Assembly (NCBI GenBank): GCA_026388315.1
Contig: JAPLKA010000046.1
Location: forward strand, 1-37,095
Source of the DNA: Pseudomonadota bacterium
GTDB lineage: Bacteria > Desulfobacterota > Syntrophorhabdia > Syntrophorhabdales > Syntrophorhabdaceae
Direction: 5' to 3'
DNA: 37,095 nucleotides
Shown: piece after piece, positions 31,133-37,095 of the stretch
Numbering within the stretch: the first letter of the stretch is position 1
Layout: the number at the start of each line of letters is the position of its first letter
Notes under the pieces: generated by a model
The model's database searches: none
What the model was told of the DNA's origin: nothing
What the model saw: only the letters and a program-made list of their open reading frames with translations
Position numbers and translations under genes: made by a program

Positions 31133-31990
31133 CTATGTATCAAAATTAAATTTTCGCTTCGGTTTCTGTACTATTGGAGTATCAGAAGAGTCCGGGCTGG
31201 GTTCAGGAGAACGATCAATTCTTTCATGAATATCAAGTATTTTATATACAACTGGTTTACCTTGAATTGTTTCAACTTGTACATCAACTATATATGCTGA
31301 TTTAAATGGATTTTCTCCATAAATCATTTGCGATTTAATATTGTCATTTCTAAAGATTGTTTTAGTGGGATTAGTTTGTATACTTTCTATAATTGCCTTA
31401 TCTCCAACTTGACTTTTTGGATCATTTCTTGCTTGATACCAATAAAGAAGAGTTTTTTCTTTAATACCTATAATTGGTTCTCTTAAAAGGCTTATTTCCC
31501 TTTTAGCAATGTTTTGTGCTGCATTTGCTTCAAGAGAATTAATATCGAGATAAACATTAACATCTCCATTAATAATTGTTTGACAATTTATTTGTGAAGC
31601 GTTGTCTTTTGCAATAGGTTCTACAAACGCTGAGAGATTTTCATAATTTATTTTTTGTAGTTGAGGCTTTGAGCATGATTTACCAGTAAGATAATCGTAG
31701 GCCATTTTTAGATATTTACCAAATTCAATAACTGTCTTGGTATGTTCAAGAAAGGGTATCATACCAGCAGCATAGGCCACCAAATCAGCTTCAATACTAC
31801 CAGTTCTGATCTCTTTTATATATAGCTTAATTTCTTCTGGGATATCGCCCGATTCTTGTATAACATCTTGTCCTATAAATCGTTTATATTCATCAGCAAG
31901 GCTAAAAAAACTATTTGTTAAATCAACAAGTTCTACTGGTTGTTGATTTTTTATTTTAATAGTGAATATTGGTGATTCCGGCATTATCAT
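31133..31990 (-). CDS. Unknown 285-residue protein, transposon passenger
   Basis: Not recognised. N-terminal half (1–110) is helical, with a hydrophobic patch near GSIEADLVAYAAGMIPFLEHTK; the segment INCQTIINGDVNVYLDINSL follows; residues 160–260 are mixed alpha/beta, with KSQVGDKAIIES and GENPFKSAYIVDVQVE; the tail is Pro/Ser-rich and basic. No signal peptide. GGGAG upstream of the ATG. It has its own promoter inside the right end of the transposon and ends 5 nt after the transposase, converging with it. Cargo beside a DinD homologue suggests a host- or phage-directed role; that is a guess. Confidence 0.6.
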   Translation of the reverse strand: MIMPESPIFTIKIKNQQPVELVDLTNSFFSLADEYKRFIGQDVIQESGDIPEEIKLYIKEIRTGSIEADLVAYAAGMIPFLEHTKTVIEFGKYLKMAYDYLTGKSCSKPQLQKINYENLSAFVEPIAKDNASQINCQTIINGDVNVYLDINSLEANAAQNIAKREISLLREPIIGIKEKTLLYWYQARNDPKSQVGDKAIIESIQTNPTKTIFRNDNIKSQMIYGENPFKSAYIVDVQVETIQGKPVVYKILDIHERIDRSPEPSPDSSDTPIVQKPKRKFNFDT

Positions 31991-31998
31991 TTCTCCCT

Positions 31999-32027
31999 AC
32001 AATATATTTACCTTTTTATTTTGTCAA
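31999..32027 (-). promoter_or_regulatory. Promoter of the right passenger gene
   Basis: Minus strand −35 TTGACA (32022–32027), 17 nt, −10 TATTGT (31999–32004). It begins 12 nt inside the right inverted repeat, mirroring the left end. Confidence 0.65.
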
Positions 32028-32039
32028 GTTTATTATTCC

Positions 32040-32055
32040 AAACTGACCCACTACC
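32040..32055 (-). repeat. Right terminal inverted repeat of the transposon
   Basis: Exact 16-bp inverse of 28550–28565. Confidence 0.9.
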
Positions 32056-32063
32056 AAATTTTC
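32056..32063. repeat. Right target-site duplication AAATTTTC
   Basis: Identical to 28542–28549. It ends directly before the −35 of the M23 gene promoter. Confidence 0.9.
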
Positions 32064-32092
32064 TTGAATATTTCTTTTAATGTTGCTATCAT
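32064..32092 (+). promoter_or_regulatory. Promoter of the M23 peptidase–bactofilin pair
   Basis: −35 TTGAAT (32064–32069), 17 nt, −10 TATCAT (32087–32092). The transposon lies immediately upstream and leaves it intact. Confidence 0.5.
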
Positions 32093-32156
32093 GTACATTC
32101 CGTCAATTTTTTAATAAAGGTTTCAGTTTACTTAGAGTCCATTCGGGGAGACAGTT

Positions 32157-33026
32157 ATGTTATCCACCCATAATCTAAAAAAGTTTGTTAAAAAGGCATT
32201 CATGCCTGTTACAATCATGTTTATTCCTCACAATAGTAAAAAGCCTTTGAGCATCAAGATGCCATCTTTAGGGATTATCGTTTGTGTTGCATTATGGCTT
32301 GTAGGAACAATCTTTGTCTTTTCCAAAACGGTGCAGACTATTGAATACAGGGTAATGAAACAAAGGCTCAACTATTACTCCCAGCAATTTTCAGAACTCC
32401 ATGGAACTATTCTGGGTCTTAAAAATAGTGAAACAGAATTTAAAAAGTTGTTTTCCCTCAAGTCTAAGAAAGATATCCTTGAAAATATTGACACTTCATC
32501 CGCAGGGTCACCAGATTTAATAGATTTCGAAAACCTGAGAAAACAAATTGCGAAGACGATTGATGCAGTGGCGGAGATAAAGGATTATCTATATCGACAG
32601 AGAGATATATACCAAGCTACACCAATAGGCTCACCCGTCAAAGGAAGCATTACATCATACTACGGCAGGAGAATACATCCTCATACAGGAAGAGAACAAT
32701 TCCATCTGGGGATCGACATCAAAACCAGTGCGGGCAGTCCCGTCAAGGTTACAGCAAATGGAATTGTCAGCTTTTCCGGTTGGAGCGGTAACAATGGGAA
32801 CCTTATTGTTGTAGAGCACGGAATGGGTTTTTCAACATATTACGCCCATAATAAGGAAAACTTAGCAAAAGTAGGGCAGAGAGTAAGAAAAGGTGAGACA
32901 ATCGGATATGTTGGCGCTACCGGCAATGCCCAGACTGCCCACCTCCATTACAGTGTATTAAAAAGCGGCAGCTTCGTAAATCCCAAAAATTTCTTAGATG
33001 AAGGTATGTATGTTCAAAAAGAGTAA
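32157..33026 (+). CDS. M23-family murein endopeptidase, membrane-anchored
   Basis: 289 residues. One membrane segment at about 37–57, a coiled-coil-like region at about 60–150, and an M23 (LytM) domain at about 160–283 with metal ligands His-183 and Asp-187 (HLGID), His-231 and His-264 (HLH). All catalytic positions are present, so it should cleave peptide cross-links in the periplasm. It overlaps the following bactofilin gene by 17 nt; M23 peptidase plus bactofilin is a recurring pair in which the bactofilin places the enzyme to shape the cell. GGGGAG precedes the ATG. Confidence 0.92.
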   Translation: MLSTHNLKKFVKKAFMPVTIMFIPHNSKKPLSIKMPSLGIIVCVALWLVGTIFVFSKTVQTIEYRVMKQRLNYYSQQFSELHGTILGLKNSETEFKKLFSLKSKKDILENIDTSSAGSPDLIDFENLRKQIAKTIDAVAEIKDYLYRQRDIYQATPIGSPVKGSITSYYGRRIHPHTGREQFHLGIDIKTSAGSPVKVTANGIVSFSGWSGNNGNLIVVEHGMGFSTYYAHNKENLAKVGQRVRKGETIGYVGATGNAQTAHLHYSVLKSGSFVNPKNFLDEGMYVQKE

Positions 33027-33384
33027 CAACAGCAGACTGGAATCACTCATTGGCTCAAACTCGAGTTTTCAAGGGGATGTTCATATAAAAGGTACACTCA
33101 GGGTAGATGGCACATTTGAGGGCAATATTGCTGCCGAACATGTAATTGTCGGTGAGAAGGCATATATAAAAGGCAACATCACAGCTAATGGCATTAACAT
33201 TGGCGGCAAGGTTGAAGGAAACTTAGAGTCTAAAGGACTTGTTGAAATAGCCCCGAAGGGTTTCGTGTCCGGTGACATCCTGACCGCAAAGCTTGCAATA
33301 GCCGAAGGTGGAACATACAGCGGCAGGGTCCTTATGGATGAAAATAAATCAAATGTTGTAGAATTTCAGGCAAAAGACAACTGA
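33010..33384 (+). CDS. Bactofilin (DUF583)
   Basis: 124 residues from MFKKSNN (ATG at 33010); the frame opens 4 codons earlier but this start fits the usual MF-K-K N-terminus. The right-handed beta-helix is visible as repeating G-x-hydrophobic turns (FQGDVHIKGTLRVDGTFEGNI ... YIKGNITANGINIGGKVEGNL). Polymerises without nucleotide into a membrane-linked scaffold. Coupled to the M23 peptidase by a 17-nt overlap. Confidence 0.93.
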   Translation: MFKKSNNSRLESLIGSNSSFQGDVHIKGTLRVDGTFEGNIAAEHVIVGEKAYIKGNITANGINIGGKVEGNLESKGLVEIAPKGFVSGDILTAKLAIAEGGTYSGRVLMDENKSNVVEFQAKDN

Positions 33385-33565
33385 CAACCAAATTGCTTCA
33401 GTTTAAACAACTATTGACATTCCAATATAAAAATCAATATCTTTATTCCGCAAGGTTTTTCTTCACAGGCTTGAAGAACCGGCATAAAACATGCGGGCTG
33501 TTTAGTGGCCCCAGTTACCACAACTTATGTCTTCAGCTTGAAGAAGAAGGGAGCATAAAAAAAAG
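33385..33565 (+). other. 181-nt leader with two similar small hairpins
   Basis: Two hairpins with the same arms: CTTCA/TGAAG at 33461–33476 and at 33531–33543, the second just before the AGGGAG ribosome site. GGCATAAAACATGC and GGGC...GGCCC pairings lie between them. A TTGACA at about 33415 could be part of a promoter. May be a regulated leader; no known riboswitch class recognised. Confidence 0.35.
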
Positions 33566-34183
33566 ATGACAATAAAAGAGATCGACCTTATCCCCTCCGA
33601 GCTTCGCGCCATTGAAGTGCACAAGTACTACCTTTCTCAGAGAGAAGGCAGGGAAATTTCTCTTGAAGAGGCAATCGTTGATTTCCTGATCAATTATGAA
33701 TCAGATTTCCTCATGGCAAAACAGATAGAAGACGTGAGAGAACAAAATGCCGAGATCATGAAATATAAATGGATCGAGTCAGAAAAAGAGGGACACGACA
33801 TAGGCACTGAAAAGGCAGCACTGGAATGGGTTGAAAAGTATGGCTCCATATGGAGAGACGAGAAAGAATCTCTTGAGAAAAACGACTTTACCGGGTTAAG
33901 CATCGTTATAGAAAATAAGAGGGGACTCAATATAGAAATTGCTGCATTGGCCGAAATAGCACGAAAGCATGACTGCGAACTATACATCCACAAAGACAGG
34001 ATGAAATATTATAACTTCATTTTATTCGGGAAAAAACAATATTTAAACGTTAAATCAATCCTCTGTCCCAAATACTTGGAAGCTGACAAGGGTGAACCCA
34101 TTGAGTTCATCGCCATCGGAAATGGAGCAAAAGAAGCACTCGGAGAAACGGAATACCTGATACACAATTTAGAGTCCAACTGA
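33566..34183 (+). CDS. Protein with two helical repeats and an HPr-like domain lacking the active His
   Basis: 205 residues. Two copies of a 28-residue helical motif: HKYYLSQREGREISLEEA (19–36) and YKWIESEKEGHDIGTEKA (67–84), each ending in Y-x-S. Residues about 108–203 resemble HPr, the PTS phosphocarrier: ENKRGLNIEIAALAEIA aligns with the P-G-L-H-x-R-P-A block, and VKSILCPKYLEADKGEPIEFIA aligns with the K-S-I-x-G-L...G-D-x-I region. The phospho-accepting His is Asn-122, and the following Arg is Glu, so it cannot be phosphorylated as HPr is. Likely a binding or regulatory relic. Function unknown. Confidence 0.65.
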   Translation: MTIKEIDLIPSELRAIEVHKYYLSQREGREISLEEAIVDFLINYESDFLMAKQIEDVREQNAEIMKYKWIESEKEGHDIGTEKAALEWVEKYGSIWRDEKESLEKNDFTGLSIVIENKRGLNIEIAALAEIARKHDCELYIHKDRMKYYNFILFGKKQYLNVKSILCPKYLEADKGEPIEFIAIGNGAKEALGETEYLIHNLESN

Positions 34184-34238
34184 TATCATGCCATTAACAT
34201 TTTTTTCATCTGAATTTATCACAAGGGGGGATTTTACC

Positions 34239-34559
34239 ATGAAAACGAAGGTTTTTTTAGGGAGTACCTTAATAATCGCATTGCTTTTAATCACAGTTAG
34301 CGTTTTTGCGGAAGGAAAAGAATTAAGAACCGCCACCGGCGAAGTTGTTTTGATCGATGAAAAAGGCAAAGCCATACTGGTCAAAATCGTTGTTGGCAAA
34401 ACAGAATATATTAACGGCGGTATCGTCAATGATGATACAAGGATTACGGCGGGTGGCAAAGATGCCACGATCAATGATATTAAGGTAAAAGACAGGGTTA
34501 CTATGGTTCTCAAAATGGAAAACAATGAGGTCTATGTTAAAAAGATCACAAAAAAATAA
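34239..34559 (+). CDS. Small exported protein
   Basis: 106 residues from the ATG at 34239 (AAGGGGGG 9 nt upstream); the frame is open upstream but the signal peptide fixes the start. MKTKVFLGSTLIIALLLITVSVFAEG is a Sec signal peptide cleaved near Ala-24. The mature part is a single small beta-rich domain (TGEVVLIDEKGKAILVKI ... KDRVTMVLKMENNEVYVKKI) resembling an OB-like or DUF5666-type fold. Overlaps the next gene. Confidence 0.7.
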   Translation: MKTKVFLGSTLIIALLLITVSVFAEGKELRTATGEVVLIDEKGKAILVKIVVGKTEYINGGIVNDDTRITAGGKDATINDIKVKDRVTMVLKMENNEVYVKKITKK

Positions 34560-35013
34560 AAACCGGATCAATCTCCAGGAAAATGAGCAGATAGTATACC
34601 GTACCGGGTTTCATTGGGTAATGCTTCTCGGACCGGCAATGGTTCTAATCATAGCAGGAGTTTCAATCCCTTCCCGGGGGGTAGGCGCTTTGATACTGCT
34701 CATTATCGGGGTTGTCTGGGCAATATTCTCAATTATGAGTTACCGTAACTCCGAATTTTTAATAACAGATGGAAGACTTCTTGCAAGGTTTGGCTTTCCC
34801 TGGAAAAGAATTTACGATATTCCCCTCACAACCATTGAATATATTGACATGCACCAGCCCGCGCTCGGCAACATATTAAACTTCGGGAAGATCCTCATAA
34901 GACGTACCGGAGGATTCGTTCATTCCATTCGCATGATCCCGAATCCGATAGAATTTGTAAAAAAGGTCCAGGAGCAGATTATTTTAAATAGAAATAAAAC
35001 GGAGCCTTTCTGA
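34525..35013 (+). CDS. PH-domain membrane protein (YdbS/bPH2-like)
   Basis: 162 residues. Two hydrophobic segments (WVMLLGPAMVLIIAGVSI at about 31–48 and GALILLIIGVVWAIFSIMSY at about 54–73) precede a bacterial PH domain (about 74–155) with the usual YRNSEFLITDGRLLARFG and DIPLTTIEYIDM blocks. The start lies within the upstream gene (35-nt overlap); an alternative ATG at 34534 is possible. Role unknown; members act at the membrane. Confidence 0.82.
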   Translation: MRSMLKRSQKNKNRINLQENEQIVYRTGFHWVMLLGPAMVLIIAGVSIPSRGVGALILLIIGVVWAIFSIMSYRNSEFLITDGRLLARFGFPWKRIYDIPLTTIEYIDMHQPALGNILNFGKILIRRTGGFVHSIRMIPNPIEFVKKVQEQIILNRNKTEPF

Positions 35014-35040
35014 CACAAACTTCTCGAACTCTTTACACAA

Positions 35041-35937
35041 TTACTCCACAATCCTTGCCTCAAGCACCTTCTCAACACTGAAATCCTCCAGCCCCATATA
35101 ATATGCTGCCGCATCAACCAATGCTTCCATAGGGGTCAGACCAACGATTTCGCTTCCCACCACATTGACACCATACCTCTTTGCCTCTATCCGGATAAGC
35201 TCGACAACCCGGTATAACGGTGTTTTCTTATAATCAGTCATGTTCATGGAAACCTGGGTGATATTCCGCTCTTTTAAGGCAATACCGATAGCTTTGCAAT
35301 ATCTGAGCCCCCCGCTTATATGCCTCACCGCCTTTGCGATAGCATTAGCAATCTCAATATTGTCCGTATCGAGGTTCACGTTAAAGGCAATGAGCGGCAT
35401 CCGTGCACCAATGGCAACCACTCCTGCAGTGTAGTGTATCTGCGCCTCCCCGAAATCAGGCCTCCACACGGGTGATTTAATTTTTTCAGACATCCCCTCA
35501 AACTGCCCCTTGCGGATATTCGCCAAGTTCTCCCTGTCATGGATAATAGCAGAGGCTTCATACAAAAATACCGGCAGTCCATATCTTTCCCACACTGCTC
35601 TTCCAACCTCTTTCGAGAGTCGGATAGCATCCTCCATCGTCACGTTTTTAATGGGGACAAAAGGGATCACATCCACTGCGCCCATCCTGGGATGTTCACC
35701 CCGATGAAATCTCATATCAATGACATCAATGGCAACTCCAACCGCCATGATAACCGCATCCCGCAACAGCTCGGGCTCACCCACAACGGTCACAACCATC
35801 CGGTTATGGTCTGCATCTTTCTCACAGTTCAGTAGTCTTACACCCTTTCTTCCCAGAAAAGGTGCAATGATCTTTTCTATTTTGTCTAAATCCCTTCCTT
35901 CGCTGAAATTCGGTACACATTCCATAATTTTTTTCAT
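35041..35937 (-). CDS. ftcD: Glutamate formimidoyltransferase
   Basis: 298 residues, the single-domain bacterial form (no cyclodeaminase half). Transfers the formimino group from formiminoglutamate to tetrahydrofolate in histidine breakdown. Seen: MECVPNFSEGRD at the N-terminus, DADHNRMVVTVVGEP, FHRGEHPRMGAVDVIPFVP with the catalytic His region, GVVAIGARMPLIAFNVNL, and SMNMTDYKKTPLY. SD AGAGGG 6 nt before the ATG. Alone on its strand; no other hut genes in the window. Confidence 0.95.
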   Translation of the reverse strand: MKKIMECVPNFSEGRDLDKIEKIIAPFLGRKGVRLLNCEKDADHNRMVVTVVGEPELLRDAVIMAVGVAIDVIDMRFHRGEHPRMGAVDVIPFVPIKNVTMEDAIRLSKEVGRAVWERYGLPVFLYEASAIIHDRENLANIRKGQFEGMSEKIKSPVWRPDFGEAQIHYTAGVVAIGARMPLIAFNVNLDTDNIEIANAIAKAVRHISGGLRYCKAIGIALKERNITQVSMNMTDYKKTPLYRVVELIRIEAKRYGVNVVGSEIVGLTPMEALVDAAAYYMGLEDFSVEKVLEARIVE

Positions 35938-36367
35938 AGTATACCCTCTTCAAACTAAAGCTTATGTTGAAGTTCCAAAATATAACAATTTTAACTCTTT
36001 AAAAACATGGAATACAATGATTTTTCTTTTGGTTATCTTGGTTTTTAATCATTTGGATCAATAAACCATCGCCCGGGAAGAACGATGGGAAGTACATTAA
36101 ATTTTTCATGAAGTGTCTCGTTTTCGTTGACATGTTCAGCGAAGAGGGTTACGATATATAGACAAAATAAACACAGGTGTCCAGATCACCAATGGTGGTT
36201 AATATACCTTTTGTTTGAGTGTGAGGTCATGATAGCTATAGTACAACTCGACATATCAGGTAAAATTATATGAAAAGATCTAATTCAAATATATTACAAC
36301 CCCTGAAAAATATGTGTATTTATTTATTATCTCTGAAATCAAAAAAAAAAGCGGGAGGTACCATGCA
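35938..36367. other. Intergenic region before the tandem bactofilins
   Basis: About 430 nt without a credible gene. A candidate plus-strand promoter has TTGACA (36127–36132), 17 nt, TACGAT (36150–36155), which would leave a leader of about 205 nt. AAACCATCG/CGATGG can pair at 36063–36090. Confidence 0.4.
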
Positions 36368-36736
36368 ATGACAGTTAATAATACAGAAGTTAACGAAGAG
36401 AATATTACCACGGTAATTGCTGATGATCTTGAGGTTACCGGTTCAATTAAGTTTAAAAGTTCTCTCATGCTGAAGGGTCTTTTTGATGGGGAAATATTAT
36501 CAGAAGGTCTGTTGATTATAGGGCCTACTGCAAAAGTAAAGGCGACCATCACCACAAAAAACCTGATCTCACATGGAGAAGTAACCGGAGATGTGATAGC
36601 CAGCGAACAGGTTGTTCTGAAAAATACATCCGTTCACAATGGAAATATTACTACACCGGATCTCAACATCGAGAGCGGCGCTGCCTTTAACGGTTCCTGT
36701 TTAATGAAAGTTAAAGATATAAATATAAGTCAGTAG
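36368..36736 (+). CDS. Bactofilin-like protein, first of a tandem pair
   Basis: 122 residues from the ATG at 36368, with GGAGG 8 nt upstream; the open frame extends further upstream without a ribosome site. Bactofilin beta-helix throughout: DDLEVTGSIKFKSSLMLKGLFDGEIL, ISHGEVTGDVIASEQVVL, and NGNITTPDLNIESG. Almost identical in its central part to the gene that follows. No M23 peptidase beside these copies within the window. Confidence 0.88.
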   Translation: MTVNNTEVNEENITTVIADDLEVTGSIKFKSSLMLKGLFDGEILSEGLLIIGPTAKVKATITTKNLISHGEVTGDVIASEQVVLKNTSVHNGNITTPDLNIESGAAFNGSCLMKVKDINISQ

Positions 36737-36768
36737 CATTATCTTTAACAAAAAGGAGGTAACAGGGG

Positions 36769-37095
36769 ATGACAGTTAATGCCATAGAATACGGCGATGA
36801 CAAAATTACCACCGTAATTGCTGAAGATCTTGAGATTACCGGTACAATCAAGTTTAAAAGTTCTCTCATGCTGAAGTGTCTTTTTGATGGGGAAATATTA
36901 TCGGAAGGTCTGTTGATTATAGGGCCTACCGCAAAAGTAAAAGCGACCATCACCACTCAGAATCTCATTTCTCATGGAGAAATAACGGGGGATGTCACGG
37001 CCAGTGAACAGGTCATATTAAAAGACACATCCGTGCATGTAGGCAACATTACCACAAGAAATATTTTAATTGAGAACGGTTCTATTTTTAACGGT
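36769..37095 (+). CDS. Bactofilin-like protein, second of the pair, cut by the window end
   Basis: First 109 residues only. MTVNAIEYGDDKITTVIAED..., clearly a duplicate of the preceding gene. GGAGGT 8 nt before the ATG. Cys replaces Gly in LMLKCLFDGEI. The stop lies outside the window. Confidence 0.87.
   Translation, partial: MTVNAIEYGDDKITTVIAEDLEITGTIKFKSSLMLKCLFDGEILSEGLLIIGPTAKVKATITTQNLISHGEITGDVTASEQVILKDTSVHVGNITTRNILIENGSIFNG

Larger units (their letters stand above)
28550..32055. mobile_element. IS1-like transposon with four passenger genes (3506 bp)
   Basis: Bounded by perfect 16-bp inverted repeats GGTAGTGGGTCAGTTT (28550–28565 and, inverted, 32040–32055) and an 8-bp target duplication AAATTTTC. 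IS1-family ends also begin GGT and make 8–9 bp duplications. Genes inside: small KGG-like protein (+), DinD homologue (−), helical/winged-helix protein (+), transposase (+), unknown 285-residue protein (−). The intact ends, duplication and open frames suggest recent movement. Plain IS1-type elements are under 1–1.5 kb and carry only the transposase, so the cargo is the notable part. Confidence 0.9.

Overview
The window looks like chromosome (or a contig) of an anaerobic Gram-negative bacterium, most likely a deltaproteobacterium / Desulfobacterota of the Syntrophorhabdus–Syntrophus kind. The basis is a PxxKW cysteine-rich protein, an orphan pair of 2-hydroxyacyl-CoA dehydratase / benzoyl-CoA reductase-type subunits, bactofilins next to an M23 peptidase, an LptE lipoprotein, and low-complexity 7-mer repeats between genes. 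This is inferred from gene content only; no rRNA or tRNA is present.

Region 1 (1–9759) is a chromosomal integron, mirrored relative to the usual drawing. A 482-residue integron integrase (intI, 8311–9759, plus strand) carries the IntI-specific insertion and an unusual extra N-terminal domain. Left of it lie an attI region with overlapping divergent promoters and then an array of cassettes read on the minus strand and separated by attC hairpins (seven recognisable, two more decayed). Cargo: a HEPN-type protein, a lipoprotein, a secreted protein, a divergent pair of tiny genes, a DUF2971 protein, an RsbW-like ATPase/GNAT protein, a leaderless higBA toxin–antitoxin pair, a two-part protein with an internal start, and a Shedu-like (DUF4263) nuclease. 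The most striking element is a 127–129 bp self-complementary DNA unit present in three near-identical copies. Each copy sits exactly at an integron recombination point (twice inside attC, once at attI). It behaves like an ORF-less hairpin cassette or an attC-targeting mobile hairpin.

Region 2 (9760–14918) is a gene-poor stretch with degraded repeats, a large GNAT-domain protein, a PPC/DUF296 protein and serA. Region 3 (14919–17275) is the two-gene dehydratase/reductase operon with a strong promoter and terminator. Region 4 (17499–27644) is a long housekeeping run on the plus strand: xerC-hslV-hslU, argB-argD-argF-argG, leuS (frameshifted, with a probable small internal deletion) and lptE. It is followed by convergent rpsT and the PxxKW gene.

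Region 5 (28550–32055) is a complete 3.5-kb IS1-like transposon. It has 16-bp terminal inverted repeats and a perfect 8-bp target duplication, and it carries four passenger genes (a KGG-like small protein, a DinD homologue, a winged-helix-like protein and an unknown) beside its transposase. Several of its genes start at, or within a nucleotide of, the predicted +1 (leaderless). Region 6 (32157–37095) holds an M23 peptidase overlapping a bactofilin, a protein with an HPr-like domain lacking the phospho-histidine, a small exported protein, a PH-domain membrane protein, glutamate formiminotransferase, and two tandem bactofilins, the last cut by the window end.
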